A stretch of DNA of 64,000 nucleotides from Stomoxys calcitrans (lineage: Eukaryota > Arthropoda > Insecta > Diptera > Muscidae), in NCBI RefSeq assembly GCF_963082655.1, contig NC_081556.1, positions 4,447,765-4,511,764 of the forward strand, in the 5' to 3' direction. Position numbers and translations under genes: made by a program. This document shows, one piece after another, positions 22,080 to 33,209 of this stretch. The notes below the pieces were generated by a model. It saw only the letters and a program-made list of their open reading frames with translations. It was not told the DNA's origin and ran no database searches. Position 1 is the first letter of the stretch, and each line of letters opens with the position of its first letter.

Positions 22080-22270
22080 AACACAACATACCAATGTACG
22101 GCCCTTGAAGCCTTCACACCTAATATGGCTGATGAGTAATTGTAAGCAAATTACGGAACGCGCCCCATAGTGGTTGGTGTGTGTTGCGATCTCTGGTCTT
22201 CCTTTTCCATTTGCAAAGAAAATCTCCGATCATTGAACTCGTCTCGAAAGAGAAACAAATAAAAAATTTA
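22080..22270 (+). repeat. Family F repeat, copy 2
   Basis: Same landmarks as 17500-17690: 'acggcccttgaagccttcac', 'acctaatatggct', 'catagtggttggtgtg', 'ccatttgcaaagaaaatctc', 'tcgtctcgaaagagaaaca'. A small insertion doubles part of the 'gtcttcc' segment. Confidence 0.75.
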
Positions 22271-23590
22271 AATTTTAGAGTTAAGTATTAATTTCCAACA
22301 TCTCACATTTACTTTTCTCTACTCTACTACTAAAACAATTTTAACTTAAAGTTGGTTATTTTTCTAAATTTTTCCTAGTAGGCCATCGCAAACCCTTTTT
22401 AAATGCCCAGTATTGGTGTTCAGTGTCTAGTTGTGGTGGTGTTTGGTTGGTTTATTTGCATTTCGATAAATTTTAACTGTAAAAGTATGGACCATTTTGC
22501 TTGCTTTAAAAAAATACATTTTTTTATATTAAAAATAGTTTTTATACATTTATAAAATAGGTTTTCAATCATGGATTCGTTTTCTTTATAGGATTTGGTA
22601 CCACTTGACGGTTGGTTTGGTTAGTTAATAATTAATATTTCGTTCATATTTCAAGTGAGTGTAAATATAACAAAGTGTATGTAGTGTTGTTATTCTGTTT
22701 TTGTTTTGTGTAAGAAAAAACATAATCCAAAAAGTTTACAATATATATTATCAAAAAAATAAAGAAAAAAAAACAGAAACAGGATTGCTTAATATAAAAC
22801 TTTTGCAGTACATACAAAAAAGTACTTTCTCTCTCTCATTCTCTCCCTCTCTGCAACTAAATTTTTAATAAAACAATTAACAAAAAATATTTGCTATTCT
22901 CTTTTTTGTGAATTCAGGCCAATTTTTACGATATGTTTTGATAATTTTTTTAGTTATTTTGCTTTGTCTCCTTGCCAAAAGAATAATGCTTAAGCATTTT
23001 CTAATACTCTTTTTCTTTGTTTTTGGTTTCTTTCTACTCTGTCTGTACATAAGGTATATATGTGATTGATTTGTCATATGTGGTAGTAATGTCGCCGTAT
23101 ATATGTATGTATGTGTGTAGTGTAGCTGTCGTATTGCAATGTTTAGAGATATTATCTAGAGGGCTTATCAAACGATTGAACACTTGCTGCTATATAACAA
23201 AGCTGTTTGTTGTCTCTAAAGGATATCAGGAGTTGGATGTTTACTGGCGAATGAATGTTTTGGGAATTTTTGGGGAGAATTTATCCTAACTACCTGCCCA
23301 TCTAGATATTCTTGTTTTGTTTTTGTTTTATACTTCTGTGGTTTTGCTTTATATAGAAAGCGCCAGCCAGTTGCTTTTCAAAAACAAAATATTAATTTAA
23401 CTAAGCTGTATTTAATAAATTTAATAAGTTTGTACTAAATCTTAAAGTGTTTATATGTTCATAAAAAGAAATACACAGAAAAAATGGCATGAAATTAATT
23501 TCGATAAAATGGTTTTTATAAAAAATCATGCACACAGCATAAATTGTCTCCTCCAACCACCAGCTTGGTCTGTTAAGAAGAAAATTTCTC
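22271..23590. other. AT-rich DNA, no gene seen
   Basis: Poly-A and poly-T tracts and a CT-rich run at about 22823-22855. Frames are lysine- or phenylalanine-rich because of composition. Confidence 0.5.
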
Positions 23591-23593
23591 TTA

Positions 23594-24850
23594 ATCACTC
23601 CAAGTACTGTTTCGTATGCTTTGCAAGTTCTTGAGGTTTAGATTAGCAATGGGCAAGCCCTCGCTAATTACTGCACATTAATGTTTACATGAACAAGAAC
23701 ATGAGCCCAAGAGCTTTGAAATAATTTCCACATGTGTTTATATGCCCACCACAGTTTTAGAGGCACATAACAGCATGGCTATGTTTTATGGAGGTTCGTA
23801 CTGCACTGTTTTTACTGTCTGCAAAGTTTAATTTGAAGAAATTTTAAAGTATTTTTCTCTCAAATACTTAAAGTACTGCCTCATATGCTGTTGGTATCAT
23901 ATAACTGTTCATGGCTGTTCTTATGGCACTTACTTAATCCATCAATGCTGATTGGTTTATAGTTTTACGAAGACCTGTTCTCTCGAATATTCCAAGTACT
24001 CATTCGTATGCTCTACAAGTAGGAATTTGGTACCATTTTACAGCATTTGTAGAAACAGATCATAATACAACGTGGTCCATACAATACTTATCTCCAGCCA
24101 CTCAAATGTTCTTGTTCTCAAATACTCCAAGTACTCTTTCGTATAATTTTATAAATACCTATACCGCACGGACTTTCTGGATCTAAGCAGATAGATGCAT
24201 AGATTTTATGAAGAATTTTTTTTTTTCAAATACTCCAAGTACTCTTTCGTCTGGTTTTGCAACTAAATGTTATTTCATCCGTTTCGTAGAGGTTAGCATA
24301 TCCGCCAATGACGCCGAACGCCTGGGTTCAAATCCCAGACCGAACATCAGAAAAATATTCAGCGATGGTTATACCCTTACTAATGTTGGCTTAATTTGTG
24401 AGGTATTCTGCCAGGTTAAAACTTATCTACCAAATGATGTCGCTATCCGGTACGCCGTTCGGACTCGGGATAAAAAAACAGGCCGCTTACAATTGAGATT
24501 AAAAATTAATCGAGCTGCACTCATTGATATGAGAGAAGTATCACCTATTCCTAAATGGAATTTCATGCGAAATTTAGTTTTAGTCATTTTACTAACCGGC
24601 AAGCCATTGGCTCCTGCTGCCTTTTATTCATTAGTGCTGCCTAATGCTTCTTCAATGACCTATACGACACAGGCTTTCTGCCTCTATGCAGATAGATTCA
24701 TCGATTTATGAAGAAGTTTTTTTCAAATACTCCAAGTACTCTTTCGTCTGGTTTCGGAACTAAATGTCATTTCAACTGGCAAGCCATTGGCTCCTGCTGT
24801 CGTTTATGCATTACTACCGCCTAATTCTTCAACGGAATAGCAGTTAGCAG
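23594..24850 (+). repeat. Diverged tandem repeat, 'caaatactccaagtactc' monomers
   Basis: A phrase close to 'caaatactccaagtactctt' plus 'tcgt' begins near 23594, 23861, 23985, 24119, 24228 and 24724. The first copies are diverged; the last two are nearly identical and are followed by the same 'tctggttt..caactaaatgt' and 'ggcaagccattggctcctgc' segments. Without the SINE-1 inside it, the last unit is about 200 bp long. It lies next to the 3' end of jef and is non-coding. Confidence 0.75.
24279..24575 (+). mobile_element. SINE-1 inserted in a tandem-repeat unit
   Basis: Head 'gtagaggttagcatatccgc' with B box 'gggttcaaatccc', body with 'acgccgttcggactcggga' and 'attgagattaaaaattaatc', tail 'ctaaatggaatttcatgcga'. 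It interrupts a unit that is uninterrupted in the next copy (24724 onward), which dates the insertion after the duplication of the two units or within one of them. The frame of 167 codons across it is an artefact. Confidence 0.85.
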
Positions 24851-25187
24851 TATTACCAAACTTTCCATTATTTCGAAGATTGTATAAAATTTCTATTAAC
24901 ATTTTAATTACGCTCAATTAATTTCGTGATTAATTCTGTGTATATGAAATAAATGCTAGTAGACTATATTAAATCGAGTTTTAATTTTCTAATGTCGCCG
25001 AAATGGAAGTAAACTTCTGCAACTATTCTCCTCATTATTTAAATCCGTTTTGTTTTTCATTTTATCTAAGATTAACTAAGAAAATTATCTAGAAGAAGAA
25101 AACAAAGCCAACTAATTGTGATACTAGGAAACAACAAAATTTTGGATGAAATGATTCGATGAATTGTAATATGAATCAATGCTGTGC
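24851..25187. other. Probable 3' untranslated and downstream region of jef
   Basis: No frame of interest. On the minus strand the variant poly(A) signal ATTAAA is at 24980-24985, about 200 bp after the jef stop; no canonical AATAAA was found on that strand closer to the gene. Confidence 0.4.
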
Positions 25188-27862
25188 TTATTGTGTGCCG
25201 AAGGGATTGCCACCGGGTATATCCAAATTACCGCCACTGGTTTGATAAGTGCCATAGGCAGTGCCATTGGGATTCATTTCATTTAGACGGGTATTGGATA
25301 GAGCGCGAGGTATGGGATTACTGGGAACACCATGAGGTGCCAAATGTGAAGTCTCCTCGGCCACCTTAAGAAGCAAAGAAGAGAAAAGAAACTTTATAAC
25401 CATGTTCTGCCTAATTTCTAAGCCTTCAACTCACCTGATGAGGATCTTCTGTTACTGGAATCTCCGATATGAAACCTTGCTCCTTGCGATAGAAATTCAC
25501 AAAGATAAACAGACCCAATACGAACAGACAGCAAATGCCATACCAACGGAATGTCACCGTTGTGCCATAGTACGTCACAAACATACCTCCAATGATGGCA
25601 CCACAACCACGCCCCAGACCATGATGTATGCCCTGTAGCACACCCTGCGAAGAACTTCTCAAATGTTTTGGTGTATTATGAGCAATGTACGAACACGAGG
25701 CAGCCCACACAGCGGCATGCGTTATACCCTGCATCAATTCGAAGGGCAAGACCATCCAGGGATTCGAGATGTAGGAGATGTACAAGAAACGCACCACATT
25801 GCCCATCAGGCCCAGACACAATACCTTGACATGGCCTATCTTGGTGATCAAACGGAAGCTAAAGAAGTAGGCGAAAATTTCCGATACATGATTAATGACC
25901 GAGGCCACACCAAAGAGAGTGGGTGTGCCTCCAAAGTCCTGCAAATGCCAGAACAGGAAAGTGAATATCAGGCCAATGCCGAAACCCATGAACCAGGCCA
26001 CAAACAAAAATGAGGCTGTCTTCAAATCCTTTATGTGGGTCAACACCGTCATCCATTCGGGCATTTCTTTGTTGGTTTGGGCAAACATTTTCGACTCGGC
26101 CCCTATATTCGGTGTGGGACCTCCCATGCCGGAAGCGGCTCCCGTCTCAGCACCACTAGAGCCAGCCACAGCCAAAGAGGGTAGATTCAGCTGAGCCGCC
26201 AATTGATTCATGGACTCATCTTCCGCCTTCTTATTGGGATCAATAACATTTTGTTGCTGCTGCACTTCCAGATCCAAGGGTTCATACTTAAAGGTAATCT
26301 TGGTGGCCGATATAATGGCACATGTCATGAGTACAGTGAAAATAGCAAAGCACACATTGTAGTTCTTCTCCATGTGGCCTGCACCACAGGGATGGTGGGA
26401 GAACGAAGTGGAGTGATCCAAAACAATGCCCACCACAAACATGGAAATACCCCAACCCAGAGAGCCAAACATGCGTTGATGGCCATATTTGTCAGAGTCC
26501 TCGCCCAGCAGGGTTATAACAGCAGAATCGGCCAAAGTAATGGCGGGGGCACTAAAGAACTCGCCTATCAGAATAACCAACAGCAGCAAGAAGAAGGCTT
26601 TTTGGATATCCTATGCGAAGAAAAGTAAAACAATAAAAAAACACCAACAAATGTTTGAGCCTTTAACCTACCGGTGTTCTATAAACCATGCTGGAGAATA
26701 TGGGAGTAACATAATCATTATGCTCCTTGGCGTCATAGTTGCTAACGAAACGTATATGGACGGGTGAAATGCCGGCATCAATTCGTGGAAATATGGAACG
26801 TTTGCGTCTGTTCAATAAAAATTTACAAATATTATATAAGAAACTCTGGTAGCTTTGCCTTTCTCACCTGGAATGACTTTCTTCCAAAGCTTCTGTTGGA
26901 GGCTTGGTTTGCGTTCCCTTAATGGCTGCCTCACTATCAAAACTCTCCACACTGTTGCCCAAATTATCGGCTATATTGAAAGCTGATAGGTCACGTTTAC
27001 TACGGGTATAGGTTAATACATAGCCAGTGGCATTATGTTCTATGCACTTGACCGGTTCTGGTTTGATGAAACTCAAGGGAATGGTAAACAAAATCCAGCA
27101 GGCTAAGGAGCCCAACAACAGCTTTTTTCCCTGGCGACATCTATGGAGAATAACCAAATTAAAAAAAAATTAAGGAAAAAACAGCATGTAATCAACTACG
27201 AACTCTGCACTCACCTATCCGCATAGGAACCCCAGAAAGGTGCCGATAAAAACTCCACAAAAGGTCTCATGCCAATTAAGATACCTAAAAGCAAAAGCAG
27301 GGCAACATAGTTAATCGTACTACAACTTCTCTTCTGGCTAAGACTATTTCACATACCGCATTGTCCTGGATTCATGCCCATTTGTTTGAAATACACACCC
27401 ATCAAAGGGAAGAGTGAACCAAAAGCAGCATAGAAGAAAAAGTAAAAACTTTTCACCGGTATCAGCTCATGTTCTGTAGGACCAAATAACATCTCAACAA
27501 CATCAGCATGGCCTCGAATCTTATTAGTGGCCTCCTTGGGTTCTGGATAACTGAAATGTTAGGCAAACAATTTAACTCTAGAATGTGTTTTGAACAAACG
27601 CCAAAACTTACAGCGTAGGATCTACTTCTCCCTCCGCCTCAACATCTACACGTGGCCTTGCTGCTACCCCATAAGGCTGCTGGGGTACACCAGTTGCGCC
27701 CATACCTTGGCCATATCCCGCATCTTGACCATAGCCACCCGATTGATCATAACCACCACCGCCACCACCATAGTCACCAAATTGTGACTGTTGCTGCTCA
27801 TAGCCACCCATGCCCGATGGAGCACCAAAGGGATTTGGAGCACCACCACCGTATTGAGCCAT
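25188..27862 (-). CDS. jef: MFSD6-type major facilitator transporter (jet fuel orthologue)
   Basis: Seven coding exons on the minus strand: 27612-27862, 27357-27550, 27215-27284, 26868-27140, 26672-26807, 25435-26610 and 25188-25364. All introns are GT..AG and phases match, giving 758 residues. Residues 1-83 are a Gly/Tyr/Gln-rich cytoplasmic head. Exon 2 opens the membrane domain with 'SFYFFFYAAFGSLFPLMG' and 'FKQMGMNPGQCG', typical of MFSD6. Exon 3 has 'IGMRPFVEFLSAPFWGSYAD'. Exons 4-5 encode a long extracellular loop with an RRKR basic site at the junction. Exon 6 (309-700) holds most helices and a hydrophilic linker with 'QQQNVIDPNKK'; 'GLGRGCGAIIGG' is near its end. Exon 7 is a hydrophilic tail. 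The family belongs to the nucleoside-symporter-like MFS_1 group; the substrate is not known from sequence. The symbol follows the Drosophila MFSD6 gene that I recall at 51; MFSD6 membership is firm, the exact symbol less so. Confidence 0.93.
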
Positions 27863-27943
27863 TATGGAAAGGTTCTGTCTGTGTACCGCAAAGCAATTTA
27901 CCCAAGTTTACAAGCACAAGATACGCAGAGTATCTTCACAACT
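27863..27943 (-). other. jef 5' untranslated exon with upstream splice acceptor
   Basis: On the minus strand TCCTTACAG precedes position 27943, a good acceptor, so the start codon probably sits in the second transcribed exon and the first lies further right (beyond about 27950). No TATA box is evident nearby. Confidence 0.45.
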
Positions 27944-28124
27944 CTGTAAGGACAAAAGAGAAGATAAGAAGAAATTTAATTTTAATAAATGGTGATAGGT
28001 TTTCTGGGATGCCAGCAAAGGATTTGGAAATCATTTAGGGCACTAATGAGATGGTTTCATAAGAGTGAAGTTTCCTGTTGTTTTGGGTCCTGGAGGATCT
28101 CTGTAGATATGAGGCCAAGTTTTT

Positions 28125-28640
28125 AATAGAGTAGAGTGTAGAGTAGAGTGTAGAGTAGAGTGTAGAGTAGAGTAGAGTGTAGAGTAGGGTAAGGTAGAGT
28201 AGAGTAGAGTAGAGTAGAGTGTAGAGTAGAGTAGAGTGTATAGTAGAGGAGAGTAGAGTAGAGAAGAGTGTAGAGTAGGGTAGAGTGTACAGTAGAGTAT
28301 AGTGTAGAGTGTAGAGTAGAGTAGAGTGTAGAGTAGAGTAGAGTGTAGAGTAGAGTAGAGTGTAGAGTAGAGTTGAGTGCAGAGTAGACTATAGTGTAGA
28401 GTAGACTAGAGTGTAGAGTAGACTAGAGTGTAGAGTAGACTAGAGTTTAGAGTAGACTAGAGTGTAGAGTAAACTAGAGTGTAGAGTAGACTAGAGTGTA
28501 GAGTAGACTAGAGTGTAGAGTAGACTAGAGTGTAGAGTAGACTAGAGTGTAGAGTAGACTAGGGTGTAGAGTAGAGTGTAGAGTAGATTAGAGTGTAGAG
28601 TAGATTAGAGTGTAGAGTAGAGTAGAATAAAATAGAGAAG
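28125..28640. repeat. TAGAG-based satellite with 17-bp higher-order unit
   Basis: Pentamers TAGAG/TGTAG alternate through the block. From about 28385 to 28565 they organise into a regular 17-bp unit (tagagtgtagagtagac), with successive 'gac' landmarks at 28455, 28472 and 28489. The block begins about 180 bp upstream of the inferred jef 5' exon. Confidence 0.95.
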
Positions 28641-28649
28641 ATAAGAGCG

Positions 28650-28919
28650 TAGTAGGATACGAGACACATTCTTCAGGATTCGCTTTTCTAACGGAGACGA
28701 TTGGGTAGTAGGGAAACGATTGGTAGTATTGAAAGTAGTAGAGAAACGTACGGTAGTAGACCAGAGTAGAGTAGACCAGAGCAGAGTTGATGTAGAGTTC
28801 AGTACAGTATAGTAGACTAAAGTGGAATAGAGTAACGTAAGGTAGAGTAGCGTAGAAAAGAGTAGGATTCAGGATAAGTTCTTTAGGATTAGCACTCCCA
28901 ACGGAGACGATTGGGCGGC
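28650..28919. repeat. Satellite edge with a duplicated 57-bp segment
   Basis: Two related segments, 28650-28710 and 28862-28919, share 'gtaggat', 'cttcaggatt/ctttaggatt' and 'aacggagacgattggg'. Between them lies degenerate TAGAG-like sequence. The non-satellite segment was evidently carried into, and duplicated with, the array. Confidence 0.7.
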
Positions 28920-29517
28920 GCATAATTTGTTAGAGACGAAGGCGAGACTGTTGGTATACTATGAAATACTCGATGAAGACTGCAAGTCTAATAGACAGTA
29001 TTTCAAGATGATATGTATGCCACTATTATATTCCCAATCAAAAAACAGACGAGGTATTCTGTGGAGTGATTCCAGACCTTGATTTCGAGGACAGTAAAGT
29101 TGATCAAGCTTATGATATATAGCTAACTTGGGTACCCAAGCAGGACGATATTTCGCATAGATGCCAGTTTTCGAACTACCAAACCTAGTTCAAAGAAAAA
29201 CCAAGGGGGAGGCGAGGGTAAGATTGCCAAGACTCGTTAGCTTGCCAAAAAAAAGGCGGATAAACTTCTTGCTTTTGGCAAGAGGTCACTGTGTACTATA
29301 AAGGGATTCATAGCATGGTACTGCACGGTATGTCCTATGGCGAATGGGTATCCCGCATAGGAATTACTGTACTAACTAAGAGAAGTTTTACTGAGAGGTT
29401 ACGTCATATACATCGAAAGGTTAGAAAGTTTCCAAAGAGGAAGGCGCAGTTTTACTGAAAGACTTAGGGGTGGAGTTTTAAATGAGTGCTGACCAGTGTT
29501 CTTACATGGGAGTCACA
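28920..29517 (+). pseudogene. Possible LINE remnant
   Basis: Around 29230-29350 the plus strand reads 'LAKKKADKLLAFGKRSLC' followed by a 'WYCTVCPMANGYPA'-like stretch. This resembles the segment between RNase H and the zinc knuckle of RNase H-bearing LINEs, where K/R-R-x-L and a later C/H-rich patch are usual. No catalytic motif is left. Low confidence. Confidence 0.3.
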
Positions 29518-29930
29518 TACGAGGGTGGTCCTAAAAGTGTCCGCTTCGTGAAATTGGCGATACGAGGCCATACAAAATGCCATCGTAGCGCAGAAGTTAG
29601 CATGTCCGCCTATGGAGCTAAACGGCTAGGCTCGAATCCTGGCGAGAACATCAGAAAACGTTTTCAGCGGTGGTTGTTCCCTCCCAATGCTGGCCATTTT
29701 AAAAAAAAGTATGGCATCCATATCAAAACTTCTCCCCAAAGAGGTGTCGCACTACGGCACGGCGTTCGAACTCGACTGTAAAACGGAGGCCCCTTATCAT
29801 TGAGCTCAAAATTGAACCGGACATAAATCATTGCCCCTGTTGCTCAATGGAATATTCATGGGAAAACTTGCAATTTTACAAAATGCCATGGTAAACACCG
29901 TGTTTTGCCAAATGGGGAACCGCCCTCGTA
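29518..29930. mobile_element. Mariner-like MITE split by a SINE
   Basis: tacgagggtggtcct at 29518-29532 and ggaaccgccctcgta at 29916-29930 are imperfect terminal inverted repeats (about 12 of 15 match), bounded by TA on both sides as expected for mariner insertion. The inner wording 'cctaaaagtgtccg' is mariner-like. Without the SINE-1 inside it, only about 105 bp remain. Confidence 0.65.
29584..29876 (+). mobile_element. SINE-1 with 13-bp target duplication
   Basis: tacaaaatgccat is repeated at 29571-29583 and 29877-29889. The final 'ccat' of the left copy could belong to the SINE head, so the true duplication is 9-13 bp. A box 'tagcgcagaagt', B box 'gctcgaatcct', and the body and tail are complete. 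Confidence 0.92.
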
Positions 29931-30089
29931 TATATCGTAAAAGCGTTTACCTCATACCCTTTTTTCGCGTCTCTTAGTCTAAACTGCATCACATTTCGCC
30001 CATACTTGGTCACTGAAGTATCGCAATAAGTCGAATTGGGCTCCAAATGAACTCACCTCACTTTCAAACTAAACCTGCACCTGCTACAA

Positions 30090-30555
30090 TGCAAGGCACT
30101 GCTGACAGCTGCACAGTCTTGGATTGACGGAACCCTAGTATTGTCACCTGGGAGATTATGTAACACGGATGGATGAAAGCTAGTGGGCATGGGGGTCTAC
30201 ATTGAGATCCCAGGGACTGAGATCTGTTTTCGACTGCCTGACCATAATACGATCCTACAGGCGGAGATCCGGGCGATCACGGAATGCGTGAGGTGTTGTG
30301 GTGTTAACGCGAGGACGTCCAGTATGAACAACTTTACGGGCAGTAAAATTGCTATAAGGGCAATAACAACCAGGACGGTTAGGTCACGAATAGTGTTGGA
30401 AAGAAATTAACGCCTTCTCTGAGGATTGCACGATAAGCATCCTTTCGGTGCCGGGCCATAGCGGAGTAACTGGGAATGAGAAGCAGACGATTTGGCAGTG
30501 AAGACCAGAGAACTGTCGTCAATAAACTTGGTTAACCCGAAGCCTTTCGGGTTAT
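30090..30555 (+). pseudogene. LINE RNase H domain fragment
   Basis: 'TDGWKLVGMGVYIE' (the TDGSK-type first active-site segment, with the aspartate kept), then 'FRLPDHNTILQAEIRAI' with the second acidic residue, and further on 'VPGHSGVTGNEKADD', the C-terminal RNase H motif with its histidine and final aspartate. The parts are in different frames with internal stops, so it is dead. Related wording at 2896-3075 shows a second remnant of this family. Confidence 0.8.
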
Positions 30556-30828
30556 CATCACGATAGGTTACATGACGATCTTGCAATATCAGTTGGCGCA
30601 CAGTAGCAATGGTTTTTGGAACAACAACTGATTTTGTACGACATTCGCGGAATTCGTCTTGGAGTGAACTACGATCACGGTGGAATTCACCATACCATCA
30701 ATAAACACTGGTCCTTGATGGGGCTTCATCGCCAAAAATTATATTAAGTTCTTCGATGTTGTTGAGTTAATGCACGTCGAAAGTTGTAAAAATTAATCGC
30801 ACTAAAATGTTCACGATTTAATTCCATT
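30556..30828 (-). pseudogene. Mariner transposase, N-terminal fragment
   Basis: Minus strand from the ATG at 30826-30828: 'MELNREHFSAINFYNFRRAL', then after frameshifts a 'FGDEAPSRTSV'-type segment, 'RSSLQDEFREC' and 'VRQLILQDRHVTYR'. These match in order the DNA-binding N-terminal domain of mariner transposases. The catalytic DD34D domain is absent because the sequence stops at the RNase H remnant. Frameshifts and stops make it inactive. Confidence 0.8.
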
Positions 30829-30997
30829 TTTTTGGGCGAGATGAATCTTTTAAGTTACTGTAAACAACAAAAATAGCGCTCGTGTGTCAAAACGTTCTGA
30901 GTACGTATAACCTCAAAAATGTCAAGCTTTAGGATAGAGCTGTCGGTAGGCAGATTGCAACACAAGGATTCTCCAATTCCGAAATATAAAAGGCAAC

Positions 30998-31135
30998 CCT
31001 CTTGCCTCACAAATGTTGGCAGCATTAGAAGGCGTAAACCATCACAAAAATGTTTTTTCTGATGTCTCGACAGGATTCGAAAGCAGGCGTTCAGCGTCAT
31101 AGGCGGACATGCAAACCTCTGCGCTAGGGTGACCT
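30998..31135 (-). mobile_element. SINE-1, head half only
   Basis: 'gcctcacaaatgttggcagc', 'attagaaggcgtaaaccatc', 'tctgatgtctcgacagg', B box region 'attcgaaagcaggcg' and 'cgtcataggcggacatgc', ending at 'ctctgcgctagggtgacc'. The tail half is missing. Confidence 0.8.
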
Positions 31136-31189
31136 CCGGTGTTACGGTGATATAAGCGGCACGTTTGTATACAAGTTGTATTGGGCTGT

Positions 31190-31425
31190 AGATCGATTAA
31201 AAATATACTTGGCACAGATGTTGGAAGTCATAACAGAACATCACTTGCAAAATTTTAGCTAAATTGGTTAAGAATTGTGCACAGGATTCAAGCAGTCCTA
31301 TATCGAAATCGTAATTTAAACAGGCCGATGGACATGTTTTCATCAAGTAAAGCCAAAAATATATATTTCGATGTGTTACAAAAGGAATGACGAGATTCGT
31401 ATATCCCCCTCCTAAAATGGCGAGT
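31190..31425. mobile_element. Family C element fragments
   Basis: Contains 'tggaagtcataacagaacat', 'gcaaaattttagctaaatt' and 'aagaattgtgc', then 'aatatatatttcgatgtgtt', 'acaaaaggaatgac' and 'cccctcctaaaatgg', landmarks of a module and of the 5' end in minus orientation, with the rest deleted. Confidence 0.6.
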
Positions 31426-33204
31426 AAAATAATTTTTTTCGCAAAGATTATATTTGCAGCAGCAAAGCACAATTGAAATATAGTTACGCCTCCCCCACAA
31501 TCCTGACCTACACAGTATTCGGTCACTTGTGCAAAAGTCCCACATTACAACATTGAAGTAGTACACATGCTTATACATCATGCTTTTACACATGCTTGCA
31601 CTTCATTTATCAATAAGTCTGAGATCATTGGTAACAGAAAACCTTAATATTGAAGGACAACAAAAGAATTAGGAAATATATTTTTTCTTAAATAAAAAAC
31701 AAAATTTCCCAAAAAAACAACCTACAGGAAATTTGTAGGAATGTTTTAAGTTCTAGCTGTGTAAATTCTTATTATCACAAGCCTTAGTATCTCAAATGTT
31801 TCACATTTTTCTTTTTGTTTCCAATCCTTACTATGGACATCTCCAACATATTTCCCCAAGCCTTATGCCGATGCAAAATCCCCAACGAATTATTGTTATT
31901 AGCATTTAATTTGCAATTAAGCTTTATTTTATATAATCCTACTGAGACCCATGCCACAATCTGTTATTTTTGGTTTCTTTTCTTCGCCGTCGTCTCCCTT
32001 AGCCTTCAGTGTCTTCTTCAGGCACTTGTCAAACGCACATAAAATAATGCTGGCTCAGTCAAGCTGTCAAAATTTTTATATATGTATGTAGATTTTTTGT
32101 AGGTATACTCACTTATTTTTATATTCGTTTTTTTTCACAAAAATTCAAGGTTAAAAACAATTTTTTCTTAACATTTAAAAAGCTGTGTGAATAATTAACA
32201 ATTCTCAAATAAAATCTGCATTTAATGCTATTTAATTTATATATTTTCGCCAACAATGGCATACACTTTAGGGGCGAAATTTCAAGACAAATTTCTTCAC
32301 TCAACCACCGAGTAGTAACATGCTGTAATTTTCTGTACACTTTGCCAAGGTAACAATTTTCTTTGGATTCCACATTACCTTTCAATGGTTTAACTCTAAA
32401 TTCTTTGCTTTCTTAGTCATTGAGTTGTTCAAGTGAAATTTGGTATTTTTTCACAATTCAAGTCCTTATTTTGGTTTTAAGTTTCTCTTTTGAAATGATT
32501 TTTGTGAAAATTTTAATGCGTTGCTATTGATTTTACCGTTCTGTTCTGTCTTTTGTGTGTTTTCACTAGCAAGGTCCGTAACTGTAACACCAGACTGATG
32601 GCTGTGCTGCTCTGGCAGCTTTTCCTTTTACAATGAGATTTCCCCAAAACAAAAGCTTTTCCTCAATTCTCTCATTTTCTTCATTTCCTTAGTGGCATTC
32701 GTTAAAGCAGCTATCAAATATACCCTTAATTACCTGTCAAATGGCGCGCGTGCTATGGTACTGTTATGTTGCCATTGAAGCACAACAGAGAGGATGTTAG
32801 GAGAAGGCAGCAACAGAGAGAGAGAGAGAGCGAAAGAGTGTAAATTGAAATGTTTATTAACAGAAGAACAACGAAAGGGAAACGGAAATAGACTTTTGAG
32901 TTTAAATATCACGAGAAAAATTAAGATTTATGTATAAAACGGAAGTCTTAGGGCAAAATGTTGCTTTCAAGCAAATTTCTACGTTTTATTAAAACTTAAT
33001 TGCTTGAAAATATCAAGTTGGACAAAAATTTTGCTGAGTGTGAAAATATACACACAAGGAACACAAAATAACTGACGAATGAATTTTTTATTTAAAAATT
33101 AAAAAAAAAATTACAAAAATTTTTTAATAATGAAACTATAAAGAAAAAAATTTTTAAAAAAAAAATTTTCTAACGATGACAGAAGAACAACAAGAACGTA
33201 TAAT
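31426..33204. other. AT-rich DNA, no gene seen
   Basis: Includes a short GA run at about 32815-32832 and AT tracts. Frames on both strands lack recognisable domains. Confidence 0.5.
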
Positions 33205-33209
33205 CCCAG

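Noticed and set aside
24208..24711. 167-codon frame beside jef
   Set aside because: It runs through a SINE-1 copy and tandem-repeat sequence; no domain, no splice context.
25402..26767. Several plus-strand frames of 78-141 codons over jef
   Set aside because: They lie opposite well supported jef exons and have no domain or codon evidence.
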